DNA from: Ectobacillus sp048976805
GTDB lineage: Bacteria; Bacillota; Bacilli; Bacillales; Bacillaceae_G
DNA: 48,055 nucleotides
Assembly: GCA_048976805.1 (NCBI GenBank)
Contig: JBHGUR010000076.1
Coordinates: 1 to 48,055, forward strand
Direction: 5' to 3'
Within the stretch, counting starts at the first letter, position 1; each line of letters starts with the position of its first letter. Below, one piece after another: positions 16,713 through 25,195 of this stretch. The notes beneath the pieces were generated by a model. The model worked only from the letters and a program-made list of their open reading frames with translations. It was not told the origin of the DNA and did no database searches. Position numbers and translations under genes: made by a program.

Positions 16713-17423
16713 GTGAAACCTGTTATGCCAAATCAACATGGTGCCTGGAGCATGCTTATTATTCCGTTTGGCAGCGGCGTTGCGGTCGGTATGCCGAGTT
16801 GGTATCATATCCCTTTGTTTCTTGCCTGGCTATTTGTTTATTTAGGAACGTATCCGTTTCTTATGTATATGAAGCAAAAGCGAAAGAAAGAGCATCTGCG
16901 TTGGGCGTTTATTTATTTTACCATTGCTGCGGTGTTTGGAGTTTTGGCGCTTACGCATGAGTGGAAAATTGTATATGCAGGGGTGTTTATGCTGCCGCTG
17001 TTTCTAGTGAATATTTATTTTGCCAAAAAGAAAAATGAACGTGCGCTGTTCAATGATATAAGCGCAATCCTCACTTTTTGTATCGGTGGAGTAATGAGCT
17101 ATTATTTCGGAACGGGCTCTATAGACGAGAAGGCCTGGCTCGTTCTTATCATTTGTTTTCTTTTCTTTATGGGAAGTACCTTTTATGTGAAAACGATGAT
17201 TCGCGAAAAAAATAATTCTACTTATAAATGGTTATCTTGGACGTACCACACTGTGCTTGTAGCGGGGGCGATCTTCGTTTCGCCACTATTGGCAATAGCT
17301 TTCATCCCAAGTTTAATTCGTGCAGTTTGGTTGTACGGAAAGAAGGTTTCTGTAATAAAAGTTGGCGTTTTAGAAATTGCTAATGCGGTATACTTCTTTT
17401 TTGCCATTTTGTATTTCTTATAG
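16713..17423 (+). CDS. ywiC: YwiC-like integral membrane protein
   Basis: 236 residues, GTG start with AGAGGTGA upstream. The opening PNQHGAWSMLIIPF is the signature of the YwiC family. There are about seven hydrophobic helices and a conserved KTMIREKNN loop. In Bacillus subtilis ywiC lies near the anaerobic narK-fnr region; its function is unknown. A TATAAT at 16668-16673 may be the -10 box. It ends at a bidirectional terminator shared with the convergent small gene. Confidence 0.9.
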   Translation: MKPVMPNQHGAWSMLIIPFGSGVAVGMPSWYHIPLFLAWLFVYLGTYPFLMYMKQKRKKEHLRWAFIYFTIAAVFGVLALTHEWKIVYAGVFMLPLFLVNIYFAKKKNERALFNDISAILTFCIGGVMSYYFGTGSIDEKAWLVLIICFLFFMGSTFYVKTMIREKNNSTYKWLSWTYHTVLVAGAIFVSPLLAIAFIPSLIRAVWLYGKKVSVIKVGVLEIANAVYFFFAILYFL

Positions 17424-17430
17424 AGAGCTG

Positions 17431-17456
17431 AAAAAACACCCGAATGGGTGTTTTTT
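17431..17456. terminator. Bidirectional terminator
   Basis: AAAAAACACCC and GGGTGTTTTTT around GAAT, between convergent genes. Confidence 0.9.
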
Positions 17457-17647
17457 CATTCTTGGGAAAGCATTTGCGCTGTGCTGTCACATTGGTGCAA
17501 AGCATTTTGCACTGCCTGCAAAGATTGCTCGATGCGTTGGCGGTTATCCGCTTTTTCTACTGTTTGCAACGCGCTTTCCAGACAGTTTTTCGCTTGATTT
17601 AAAGCTGTACAGGAATCTTGAACATGTCCACGTGCATTTTTTTGCAT
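17456..17647 (-). CDS. Small helical hypothetical protein
   Basis: 63 residues, ATG start with AAGGAGA well spaced, so it is very probably translated. The sequence is all alpha-helical and Gln/Ala rich with regularly spaced Cys (CTAL, NCLE, QCDS), and has no signal peptide. It faintly resembles the C-terminal part of the protein encoded at 24647-24979 (QAVQNALHQCD against QAIQRAF...ECDES). Unknown function. Confidence 0.65.
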   Translation of the reverse strand: MQKNARGHVQDSCTALNQAKNCLESALQTVEKADNRQRIEQSLQAVQNALHQCDSTAQMLSQE

Positions 17648-17831
17648 GGTTATCTCTCCTTGTCGTTAGCATGGGTGCGTTTGTAGTATGAGACTGGGGA
17701 GAGAGTTTTATGAATGATTTATGTATGCAGAATTTGTTATTTTGAAAGGGGGATGTAAGTGTGGTCATTTGTTTTTTTTTGATACGTTAAATTGATGCAA
17801 CGCTTTTAAAATACGGGTTTAAGGATTGCAG

Positions 17832-17856
17832 AAAAAAAGACTGCTGCGCAGTCTTT
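17832..17856 (-). terminator. Minus-strand intrinsic terminator
   Basis: On the - strand AAAGACTGC and GCAGTCTTT form a hairpin followed by seven T. It lies just downstream of the candidate small RNA and may be its second terminator. Confidence 0.7.
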
Positions 17857-17891
17857 GGGAAAAAATGGTGTTACGTGTGTAGTGTAAAAAT

Positions 17892-17954
17892 AAAAAAAGA
17901 CACCTTTGCCGCTAGGTGCCGATTTTATGGGTACGAGAGGCTTGCCCTCATACG
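17892..17954 (-). ncRNA. Candidate 63-nt small or antisense RNA
   Basis: On the - strand TTGACA (17989-17984), a 17-bp spacer and TGATACTCT (extended -10 at 17966-17961) predict a start near 17954. The transcript would begin with a hairpin (17953-17931, GTATGAG paired with CTCGTAC) and end in a strong terminator hairpin GGCACCT/AGGTGTC plus seven T (17920-17892). No ORF is present. The size and two-hairpin form recall antitoxin RNAs of type I systems, but I see no convincing toxin ORF opposite. Confidence 0.55.
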
Positions 17955-18130
17955 GTTATTAGAGTATCATCATTAATAGCTGTTGTCAAAAGGATATAAA
18001 TGGAAATTTTCCGTTTCATTATTATCATTATTGATAAAAAAGATATTTCTTTTTAACAATGTAATGTATAATGAAACGAGCAGGTGGCGAGCTTCATTAT
18101 TTTTTTATGCAGAAGGGGACGGTGAAGGAG

Positions 18131-19069
18131 ATGGGGACAGCTTTTATTGAGGTAGAGAAATTAAGGAAATCGTTTGGGGAGCAGCTTGTGCTAGAGGATG
18201 TAAGCTTTGGCGTTCCTCAAGGGGAAACGGTCGGCCTTCTTGGACCGAATGGTTCGGGGAAGACAACGATTATTCGTCTATTAAATGGGGTAATTGAGGC
18301 GGATGGAGGATCGATGCGGGTCGGAATGTGGAATCCTGCGCAAAACGGGCATGATATACGAAAAATAAGCGGTATTTTAACAGAAGGAGCCGGATTATAT
18401 TATGAGATGAGTGGTTTGGACAATTTGAAGTTTTTTGCAAAGCTGTACGGTGCTTACGATGCCAAGCGGATTCAACGGCTACTCGAGGAATTTCAATTAC
18501 AAAGGCATCAACATAAGAAGGTGGGAACGTACAGTACGGGAATGAAACGCCGCCTTGGCATGATTAAAGCGCTGCTTCATCGGCCGGCACTGCTGTTTCT
18601 CGATGAGCCGACAAACGGGCTGGATCCAGAAGGAATCCAAATGGTTATGCAGTATATAAAACAGTTAAATACACAAGAGGGAACGACGATTTTGCTATGC
18701 TCGCACATTCTCCACCAAATGGAGATGGTATGTAGCAGGTATATGTTTTTAGAGAATGGAACGATTTTAGAAAAGGGAACGAAACAGGAATTGGAGGAAA
18801 AATATATACGCGAAGTGCGGGTGAAAGTAGAAACGGGCTTAGAGCTTCAAGGCAGCACGTATGCTGGCTATTACTCTGAACGATTGGATGACCGCCTCAT
18901 TAGATTTAAACTTCCAGATAAAGAACATATTACAAAGCTGTTGGGGCAGCTTGTTCAGGATACATGGGTACATCAGGTTGAAATCGAGAATCGGGATTTA
19001 GAGTCATTATATTTTAGAATTAGGAGGGAAAGAGATGAATCGGTCGGTTGTTTGGGCGATTGCTTATAA
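18131..19069 (+). CDS. ABC transporter ATP-binding protein (exporter type)
   Basis: About 312 residues from ATG 18131. Earlier in-frame starts at 18107 and 18122 are possible. ATG 18071 is unlikely because it overlaps a TATAAT (18067-18072) that looks like the -10 box. Walker A LLGPNGSGKTT, signature YSTGMKRRLG, Walker B ALLFLDEPTNGLDP and the switch histidine in LCSHILHQME are present. About 90 extra C-terminal residues follow the ABC core, as in NatA/CcmA-type exporters. It overlaps the permease gene by 35 bp. Substrate unknown. Confidence 0.9.
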   Translation: MGTAFIEVEKLRKSFGEQLVLEDVSFGVPQGETVGLLGPNGSGKTTIIRLLNGVIEADGGSMRVGMWNPAQNGHDIRKISGILTEGAGLYYEMSGLDNLKFFAKLYGAYDAKRIQRLLEEFQLQRHQHKKVGTYSTGMKRRLGMIKALLHRPALLFLDEPTNGLDPEGIQMVMQYIKQLNTQEGTTILLCSHILHQMEMVCSRYMFLENGTILEKGTKQELEEKYIREVRVKVETGLELQGSTYAGYYSERLDDRLIRFKLPDKEHITKLLGQLVQDTWVHQVEIENRDLESLYFRIRRERDESVGCLGDCL

Positions 19070-19865
19070 AGACATTAAAGCCATCACGAGCAACAGCCAA
19101 ATTTGGCTCGGTTTTGTACTAACACCGCTTATTTTTTGCGTTATTATGCCGTTGGCGCTTATTTTGGCAGCAAGATTTGCGGATATGCAGCCGAATGAAT
19201 TAACGGCATTTGTAACGAATACAATCAATCAACTGCCCCGCGGGGATATAAGGGCAAAAATAGAATCATTTCCGACGTTGAATCATCAAATGATATTTTT
19301 GGCAGTGAACTATTTGCTCGGTTCGTTGTTTTTATTAATTCCATGCCTGAATTCGATGATGATTGCGGCAAACAGCTTTGTTGGCGAAAAAGAAAGGCGC
19401 ACGCTTGAAAGCTTATTGTTTGCGCCGGTTACCGTTTCGGAATTGTTTGTCGCAAAGGTATTAGCTGCATTTTTGCCGGCGATGGCTATTTCATTGGCAA
19501 GCTTTTTGCTTTTTGGCATTGTAGTTACTATCGCAACAGCAGATATGTTTGGACAGCTTATTTTCCCGAATGCCAACTGGCTGATTTTGATTTTTTGGCT
19601 CTGTCCGGTCATCTCCTTGCTAACGATTTTAGTCAATGTACTTGTTTCCGCTCGGGTGAAGGGGTTTCAAGAAGCGCAGCAGCTTGGCGGCATAGTTGTA
19701 ATACCGATCATCGGGCTGTTTGTCGCCCAAACGACGGGTTTCCTTGTTTTAAACCCGTTGCTTTTGTTGCTTATCGGATTTGTGCTGCTTATAGTAAACG
19801 GTTTTTTATTAAAGAAAATTACGGCTTATAATAGCCGCAATGTGTTGTTTGAAAAGCAAATTTGA
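19035..19865 (+). CDS. ABC transporter permease (ABC-2/NatB type)
   Basis: 276 residues, ATG start with GGAGGGAAAG inside the ATPase gene. About six hydrophobic helices, with a large extracytoplasmic loop after the first. The motif FVGEKERRTLESLLFAPVTV is the ABC-2 coupling segment typical of NatB/YhaP-like permeases. With the overlapping ATPase it forms a two-gene exporter. Na+ or small-molecule export is possible; no substrate evidence is seen. Confidence 0.9.
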   Translation: MNRSVVWAIAYKDIKAITSNSQIWLGFVLTPLIFCVIMPLALILAARFADMQPNELTAFVTNTINQLPRGDIRAKIESFPTLNHQMIFLAVNYLLGSLFLLIPCLNSMMIAANSFVGEKERRTLESLLFAPVTVSELFVAKVLAAFLPAMAISLASFLLFGIVVTIATADMFGQLIFPNANWLILIFWLCPVISLLTILVNVLVSARVKGFQEAQQLGGIVVIPIIGLFVAQTTGFLVLNPLLLLLIGFVLLIVNGFLLKKITAYNSRNVLFEKQI

Positions 19866-20035
19866 GCAGACATGAAGTTCTTTTTACCGGGGGCTTTTTC
19901 TTTAAGAGCAAAGGAAAATAAATGATGCAAAGGATTGTTTTGCCCCATGAACAATCCACATAGAGGAAAAACGCTCCTGTAAATAGAAGTTCCCATGTAT
20001 AGTAGAAGAATATTGGTATACGTATGGGGGATTGC

Positions 20036-20410
20036 ATGAATAGCGGCGAGGAAATTTTGCAAGCAGCAGCGCTGATAGCAAACAGAAGCGATGAATTGTT
20101 TTTGCAATGTGTATTAGGTTTATGGTCTTTAAAACAGAAAAGTGTATGTTTTGAACGGGAACGTCAAGTGTTGCGTACAGATTATTTACTGCGCGGGATT
20201 TGTGAAAAGGAAGTAGATGGCTTATTAGAGGAACCGGCCTTGTATAGCATACAGTATATCCCGAAGGAAGAGCGCTGGGAATCTATTATGCGTGATAAAG
20301 CCTTGTTGGAGCATTTAATCAACGAGCTTGCAAATAAAGTTAATCTATCAGATAAGCAATGGGAAGAGATTATTTATTTAATTGATAGAGGGCAGATGGG
20401 TATTTCATAA
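20036..20410 (+). CDS. Hypothetical cytoplasmic protein
   Basis: 124 residues from ATG 20036, with ATGGGGG upstream as the ribosome binding site (an in-frame ATG at 20024 lies within it). Largely helical, no membrane segment, two Cys in the middle. It could be a small regulator or adaptor, but no helix-turn-helix is clear. I do not recognise it. Confidence 0.65.
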   Translation: MNSGEEILQAAALIANRSDELFLQCVLGLWSLKQKSVCFERERQVLRTDYLLRGICEKEVDGLLEEPALYSIQYIPKEERWESIMRDKALLEHLINELANKVNLSDKQWEEIIYLIDRGQMGIS

Positions 20411-20499
20411 CTTAACAGGAAAAACATGCAGATTTCACAACTTCTTCATAAGTGTTTGCTATGCTATTGGCAGTATGAGAAATGAAGGAGATGGAGACG

Positions 20500-21087
20500 G
20501 TGAACGGGAAAATGGCCCATTCAGAAAGGGGCAAGGGCAAACAGAATCGCATTATTTCTAACCCGAAAGAACGAAAAAGAATTCAATTTACATTGCTTCT
20601 AACTTTAGTTTTGTCTAGCTTGTGTGTGTTCGTTATAGATTTTATTTCTATAAATGTAGTACCGCTGGACAGTGAAGGCTATGAAGAGATAATAGAACTG
20701 GTCGGTTCTGCTGCGCGTATAGGCTTTTTTGCAGCACTTGTCATTTACCCAATTTTTCTATTGTTAAAATGGGACCGGATTAAACGATGGAAGTGGAGGC
20801 AATGGGAAGCGAAAGCATTTCTTCGGATTGTAGCCGTTCAAATACGGCAGTGGCATGTTCCAATTGCAATTGTATCAATAGCTCTCGTATTACTGCACGG
20901 CTATATTTCTCTGCTGCAAGGGGTTGAGTTTAATTTTCGGTATATTTCTGGATTGCTGGCTGCTGCCGTTATGCTTGTGATTCCCATTACAGGCCTTAAA
21001 CGGTATAAACGGCAAGATAAGAAGTGGCATTTTAAGATAGCAGTTGTTTTTTTTGTATTATTCATGTTGCATGCTTCGCTTGGATAA
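20500..21087 (+). CDS. Membrane protein with two His pairs, possible b-type haem protein
   Basis: 195 residues from GTG 20500, chosen because AAGGAG (20485-20490) is nine bases upstream; ATG 20482 is the longer option. A basic N-terminal tail precedes four to five helices. His residues sit at the ends of paired helices (RQWHVPIA with LVLLHGY, and KKWHFKIA with FMLHASLG). This spacing is like di-haem membrane cytochromes of the cytochrome b561 or ferric-reductase type. Haem binding is inference; the protein might also be an unrelated membrane protein. The stop overlaps the next reading frame (TAATGA). Confidence 0.6.
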   Translation: MNGKMAHSERGKGKQNRIISNPKERKRIQFTLLLTLVLSSLCVFVIDFISINVVPLDSEGYEEIIELVGSAARIGFFAALVIYPIFLLLKWDRIKRWKWRQWEAKAFLRIVAVQIRQWHVPIAIVSIALVLLHGYISLLQGVEFNFRYISGLLAAAVMLVIPITGLKRYKRQDKKWHFKIAVVFFVLFMLHASLG

Positions 21088-21119
21088 TGAAAAGGAATTG
21101 GTGTAAAAGGAGAGAGGTT

Positions 21120-21602
21120 ATGGAAGAATTGCGGAGTTTATTTTCGTATCATCGCTGGGCGACGGCAAAGTTGCTGAAGCACCTTTGCCAACTGCCGGAA
21201 TCAATAGTATTTCAGGAAATTCAAAGTGTATTTCCAAGTATAATAAAAACGTTGGAGCATGTTTATGATGTCGATGTTCTTTGGTTTTCGAGAATAAAGG
21301 GCACGCCGATTGTATCGAACATATCCTTTTCTTCTATAAATGAAGCGAAAGAGAAGTTTGGAGCTTTACATGAGGAAATGGAATTATTTTACGAGAAAAT
21401 AAATGGATTTGATAAAGTAGCTTACAGCAATTCCGCAGGAGAGATGTTTGTAAATACAGCTAAAGAGCTTGTGCAGCATATCGTAAATCACGGTACATAC
21501 CACCGTGGGAATATAACAGCCATGCTTTGGCAGACGGGACAGCGCGGGGCTTCTACGGACTATATTTTTTATTTGCGGGAGAGTGAACTACCACGAACCT
21601 AA
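21120..21602 (+). CDS. DinB-family protein
   Basis: 160 residues from ATG 21120 (AGGAGAGAGG upstream; the frame is open to 21087). DinB/YfiT-like four-helix bundle. Metal-binding His residues are recognisable in TLEHVYDVDVLW (about 47-58) and in VQHIVNHGTYHRGNI (about 122-136). Family members are divalent-metal proteins, several of them thiol transferases dependent on bacillithiol. It is translationally close to the membrane protein upstream. Confidence 0.9.
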   Translation: MEELRSLFSYHRWATAKLLKHLCQLPESIVFQEIQSVFPSIIKTLEHVYDVDVLWFSRIKGTPIVSNISFSSINEAKEKFGALHEEMELFYEKINGFDKVAYSNSAGEMFVNTAKELVQHIVNHGTYHRGNITAMLWQTGQRGASTDYIFYLRESELPRT

Positions 21603-21639
21603 AGAGGTATCGTGGCTTCTGAAAAAGAAGCTAGATGCT

Positions 21640-21957
21640 CTCTAGATTCGTCCCTTTTAGGGTGATTCAGTAAGACGAGATAGCTGAATCGGAAAAACTC
21701 CATTAAAAAGGAAGAATGAGCAGCGGCTACGCGGTTTTAATGGATATTGAAGGCAAAAAGATAGAATTCAAGCCGATTCCAAAGTTCTCCAAGCTGAAAA
21801 GAGTGAGAGCAAGAAAATCATGGATTATGATGCAAAAAATCATTCCTACTCATGCGTGATATACCGAATGGGCATCATTTTGCCAAGAACAAGGCTAAAA
21901 GCAGGCTTACATCCCCTGCCCTAAAGGGATAGGAGGGTTACGCCCGATTTTATAAAT
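21640..21957 (+). pseudogene. Decayed IS200/IS605-like remnant
   Basis: A 47-codon open stretch (21717-21860, MSSGYAVLMDIEGKKIEF onward, ending PTHA) is preceded by stops and has no real gene context. It is followed by a CATCCCCTGCCCTAAAGGG...AGGAGGG hairpin and TTACGCCC (about 21910-21945), a right-end motif common to IS200/IS605-family elements. A structured stretch (21652-21715) precedes it. I think this is the C-terminal end plus right end of a TnpB/IscB-class element, but I could not match the protein with certainty. Confidence 0.4.
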
Positions 21958-21958
21958 T

Positions 21959-22085
21959 GGTTCTGTTAAAGGCTAATGTTGATTTGGAACGAAAGGCGGC
22001 GACTCCAGCGGGAAAAGCGGCTCGGCCCCGCCCACAGAAAGCGTCCGCCTGTAGTGGAAAATGAACAATCAAGTTTAACAGAGCC
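21959..22085. mobile_element. MITE-like element, short family (copy A), perfect 8-bp duplication
   Basis: 127 bp from GGTTCTGTTAAA to TTTAACAGAGCC. Perfect 8-bp direct repeats TATAAATT flank it at 21951-21958 and 22086-22093. The interior GC-rich core (AGGCGG...CCGCCT) can fold on itself. The core is shared with 34257-34401 and 42813-42926. No ORF. Confidence 0.88.
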
Positions 22086-22262
22086 TATAAATTAAAAAAG
22101 AATCCTATGTCCTCTAAGCATATAGGATTCCTAATGTCCGTTAATGCTTATTGCTTGATTTGGTTCCATTGCTACACAGCCCCCGTATCAATTGGTTTTT
22201 CTTTTTTTTCGTTCGCATGTATAATAAGATTTGGTGATGACGAACGGGGAGTGAACATTCTT

Positions 22263-23450
22263 TTGAATAAAACAAATTATACATTTTGGATTATGGTTAG
22301 CGTTGTGGCTATCTCTGGTTTATCGCAAGGAATGCTTTTGCCGGCGATTGCGATTATATTTGAGAAGGAAGGCGTTAGCTCCAGCTTTAACGGATTGCAT
22401 GCGACTGCTTTATATATTGGCATTCTATTAATCTCCCCTTTTTTGGAAAAGCCGATGCAAAAATTTGGGATGAAGCCGATTATTTTAATAGGAGGCTTTA
22501 TGGTAGCTGTCTCGTTGTTTTTCTTTACGCAAACGTTCTCATTTTGGTTTTGGTTTGCACTTCGGCTTTTCATTGGCATAGGAGACCATATGCTCCATGT
22601 CGGAACGCAAACATGGATTACGTCTACGTCCGAGCCGGGAAGAATCGGGAAAAATGTCTCTATATACGGCGCTTTTTTCGGTGCAGGTTTTGCGTTGGGA
22701 CCGTATTTGGCCAGTACAGTCAAATTTGGGGTAGCGACTCCGTTTATGATTTCAACATTGCTTTGTTTAATAGGGTGGGTTCTCATCCTTCCAATTCGGA
22801 ACACATTTCCAGAAGAAGCAGCGGAAGAGCAGCGGCCTGAATCGTCCTTTGGGCGTTATAAAAAAGTGCTGCGGTTTGGATGGATTGCACTTTTGGCGCC
22901 GTTTGTTTACGGGCTGCTAGAAGCGATGCTAAACAGCAATCTGCCTGTATATGCGATGCGAAACGGTCTAGGCGTGGAGGAAATTTCTTTTTTGCTCTCT
23001 GCCTTTGCAATAGGAGGCATTCTTACGCAGGTTCCGCTTGGCATTGCAAGCGACCGCTTCGGGCGGGAGAAAACGTTGACAGGGATTTTTATATTTAGCT
23101 CATTGGTGTTTTTTGCCGCCGCTTTTTTTGATAAGCAATATTGGGTGTTATTTAGCCTTATTTTTACAGCGGGCATGATAGTCGGTTCTACCTTTTCGCT
23201 CGGGCTTGGATATATGACGGATTTATTGCCGAAATATTTGCTGCCGGCAGGGAATATTTTGTGTGGTATTGCTTTTAGCATCGGCAGCATCTTTGGTCCT
23301 GTTTTTGGTGGTTTTTTCATTGAATATGTACAAAGTGTGAGCTTTTTTATCAGCATTACGATCTTATTAAGCTTTGTAGCTATCGTGTATGTATTTTCAA
23401 ACGGGCGGCAAAGCGGAGAAACGGCTTCAAAAAAAGTGGGAAACTTTTAA
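22263..23450 (+). CDS. MFS transporter
   Basis: About 395 residues from TTG 22263 with GGGGAG (22246-22251) upstream; GTG 22251 is possible. A TATAAT at 22220-22225 shows that the longer frame from 22107 is not coding. Twelve hydrophobic helices with MFS loops: IASDRFGREKTL after helix 8 is the repeat of the loop 2-3 motif. Drug or metabolite efflux is the usual role of such 400-residue members. It stands alone between a MITE and the NETI gene. Confidence 0.88.
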   Translation: MNKTNYTFWIMVSVVAISGLSQGMLLPAIAIIFEKEGVSSSFNGLHATALYIGILLISPFLEKPMQKFGMKPIILIGGFMVAVSLFFFTQTFSFWFWFALRLFIGIGDHMLHVGTQTWITSTSEPGRIGKNVSIYGAFFGAGFALGPYLASTVKFGVATPFMISTLLCLIGWVLILPIRNTFPEEAAEEQRPESSFGRYKKVLRFGWIALLAPFVYGLLEAMLNSNLPVYAMRNGLGVEEISFLLSAFAIGGILTQVPLGIASDRFGREKTLTGIFIFSSLVFFAAAFFDKQYWVLFSLIFTAGMIVGSTFSLGLGYMTDLLPKYLLPAGNILCGIAFSIGSIFGPVFGGFFIEYVQSVSFFISITILLSFVAIVYVFSNGRQSGETASKKVGNF

Positions 23451-23553
23451 GCTAAAGGTTGTTTTTGCCGATACATTTTCGATGAATGGAAGTGCGGTTT
23501 TCACGAAAATATAACAACAAGGGCAGAAAAGGCAACTGGAGGTGGTGATAGCG

Positions 23554-23751
23554 GTGCAGCCGAAGAAAAAGAAATTTGAGGTGTTGCCGGGCGAAACGAT
23601 TTCGGCTTGTTTAGAGAGAATGGAGAAGGAGGGTTACGTTCCGTCCCGGCGCATGGAGGAACCGATTTTTCATGAGGTGGCTAAAGACGGCAAAACGGTG
23701 ATAGAGCCGTGCGGAAGAAGGATTATATTTGAAGGTAAGCTAAAAAGCTAG
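23554..23751 (+). CDS. NETI-motif protein (YebG-like)
   Basis: 65 residues from GTG 23554 with GGAGG eleven bases upstream; other GTGs at 23542/23545 are too close to it. Basic start KKKKFEVLPGETISACLERM, then GYVPSRRMEEPIF and a C-terminal IIFEGKLK. This is the pattern of the Bacillus NETI protein (YebG), but the name-giving Asn is Gly here (GETI). Function unknown. Its last codons form part of the terminator shared with the convergent SDR gene. Confidence 0.82.
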   Translation: MQPKKKKFEVLPGETISACLERMEKEGYVPSRRMEEPIFHEVAKDGKTVIEPCGRRIIFEGKLKS

Positions 23752-23771
23752 GGGACATCCCTAGCTTTTTA
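23742..23771. terminator. Bidirectional terminator overlapping two gene ends
   Basis: AAAAAGCTAGGG and CCCTAGCTTTTT around GACAT. It covers the NETI stop codon and the stop of the - strand SDR gene. Confidence 0.88.
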
Positions 23772-24545
23772 AAATCCATGAATTGTCATGCCGCCGTCGA
23801 CAAATAATGTCTGGCCGGTAATATAGCTTGCGGCATCAGAAGCAAGAAATACGGCAGGACCGACCAATTCCGGAAGTTCCCCGATTCTGTTGAGAGGGGT
23901 AACGCTTAAAATGTCGTTTACATAGGCTTCATCTTGAAGCAGCTTTTCGGTAAGCGGCGTTTTAAAGTACCATGGCCCGATCGCGTTCACTTGAATGCCA
24001 TATTTTCCCCATTCAAATGCCAATACTTTTGTCATTTGTATTAAAGCGGCTTTTGTAGAAGCATATACAACACCGGTACGAAGCGCGACATGTCCGGCTA
24101 CGGAGGAAATGTTAATAATTTTCCCGCCCGCTGCTTGCTCCTTCATGATAGCTCCCGCCTTTTGAGATACTATGAAGGCTGATTTTAAATTTGTATCCAT
24201 AATCAATTGCCATTGTTCGTCGGTTACATCCAACGCAGGCGTGCGTATGTTCATGCCAGCATTATTGATAACAATATCAAGGTTTCCCGCAGCTTCCTTC
24301 ACTGCTGCAACGGCGCGCTTGACATTATCGCGCTTTGTTACATCGGCAGGAATGATATAAGCCTTTTGGCCAAATTTTTCAATATGTACCGCCGTTTCTT
24401 CCAAATGTTCTTTTGTACGTGCTAATAGGGCGACATCAGCTCCCGCTTCTGCAAGTCCGATTGCGATTGCCCGGCCGATTCCCCGTCCAGCGCCTGTAAC
24501 AAGCGCTGTTTTTCCTTTTAAGCTAAAAGATGGCAAAAACAACAA
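23769..24545 (-). CDS. SDR oxidoreductase, gluconate 5-dehydrogenase-like
   Basis: 258 residues, TTG start behind AAGGAGG. Nucleotide motif VTGAGRGIGRA (about 15-25), NNAGMN, catalytic ISSVAG and YASTKAA, and the C-terminal ASYITGQTLFVDGGMT are all present. LLART after beta-2 suggests NADP(H). The FSLKGKTALVTG opening and NAIGPWYFKTPLTE segment fit the gluconate 5-dehydrogenase / 2-deoxy-gluconate 3-dehydrogenase branch, but no sugar-acid genes are nearby. Monocistronic. Confidence 0.9.
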   Translation of the reverse strand: MLFLPSFSLKGKTALVTGAGRGIGRAIAIGLAEAGADVALLARTKEHLEETAVHIEKFGQKAYIIPADVTKRDNVKRAVAAVKEAAGNLDIVINNAGMNIRTPALDVTDEQWQLIMDTNLKSAFIVSQKAGAIMKEQAAGGKIINISSVAGHVALRTGVVYASTKAALIQMTKVLAFEWGKYGIQVNAIGPWYFKTPLTEKLLQDEAYVNDILSVTPLNRIGELPELVGPAVFLASDAASYITGQTLFVDGGMTIHGF

Positions 24546-24646
24546 AATAACCTCCTTTAAAATGTCTTATATATTCAATATAGCATATTTTCGTATAGGG
24601 ATTGACAAGACTAAACGAAACGGAAGTAAAAAAGGGAGGAATAGGC

Positions 24647-24979
24647 ATGCAAGAGCCACAGCAAATTTTAGAACAGGCAAAATACGCGTTGCAGCAAATG
24701 CAGCATCATCCGGCGGCAGTTAAACCCCAGCTTGAATCGGTAACACAGGAGATGGAAGAATATATTCGGTCGGCTGAGGTTGTTGAGGCGCTAACAGTGA
24801 AGAATGCGTATGATATGGTGCAAAAAGCGTGCAAGACACTTGAAAACCTGTCCGATATACAGGCGATTCAGCGTGCATTTGGAGACGCTATTTTTGAATG
24901 CGACGAGTCCATATTTAGCTTGCAAAAGCAAGCCGGGCAAAAGCAGGCAAAGCAGCAGGACCAATCTGGACAGAAATAA
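24647..24979 (+). CDS. Small helical hypothetical protein, Gln-rich tail
   Basis: 110 residues from ATG 24647 with AGGGAGGA upstream. Helical, with a C-terminal low-complexity tail (QKQAGQKQAKQQDQSGQK). No signal peptide. It has a faint likeness to the 63-residue protein encoded at 17456-17647. Unknown function; perhaps a structural or spore-associated small protein. Confidence 0.65.
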   Translation: MQEPQQILEQAKYALQQMQHHPAAVKPQLESVTQEMEEYIRSAEVVEALTVKNAYDMVQKACKTLENLSDIQAIQRAFGDAIFECDESIFSLQKQAGQKQAKQQDQSGQK

Positions 24980-25040
24980 TTCGGCTACAGGCAGCTTCTT
25001 TACAGGAGATGCAAGAAGCTGCTGAACATCATAAATTTCA

Positions 25041-25079
25041 GTTACCGTAATTTTGTACAAACAAAATCAATACGGTAAC
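25041..25079. repeat. Long inverted repeat upstream of the DUF378 gene
   Basis: GTTACCGTAATTTTGT (25041-25056) pairs with ACAAAAT (25061-25067) and, after a 3-base bulge, TACGGTAAC (25071-25079). There is no T-run after it, so it is not a typical terminator; it could be an operator or RNA hairpin. Confidence 0.55.
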
Positions 25080-25195
25080 ATCGCCTTTTAAAAAATTTTC
25101 TGCTATGAAGATAAAATAAAGAAAGTTCGGTGGATTGCCACATATAATGTACGGAAGGGCCCTTCAAAAACAATCTCTCCATCGGGGGTGGCAGC

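Noticed and set aside
17740..17795. Possible type I toxin ORF (GAAAGGGGG followed by GTG codons) opposite the small RNA
   Set aside because: All frames close within about ten codons and the hydrophobic peptide typical of such toxins is absent.
18001..18045. Fur-box-like ATTATTATCATTATTGATAA before the ABC exporter
   Set aside because: Only about two of three hexamers fit, the region is simply AT-rich, and the genes have no clear link to iron.
22107..22262. N-terminal extension of the MFS gene
   Set aside because: It contains an imperfect hairpin and a TATAAT promoter element and has no ribosome binding site; the MFS protein starts near 22263.
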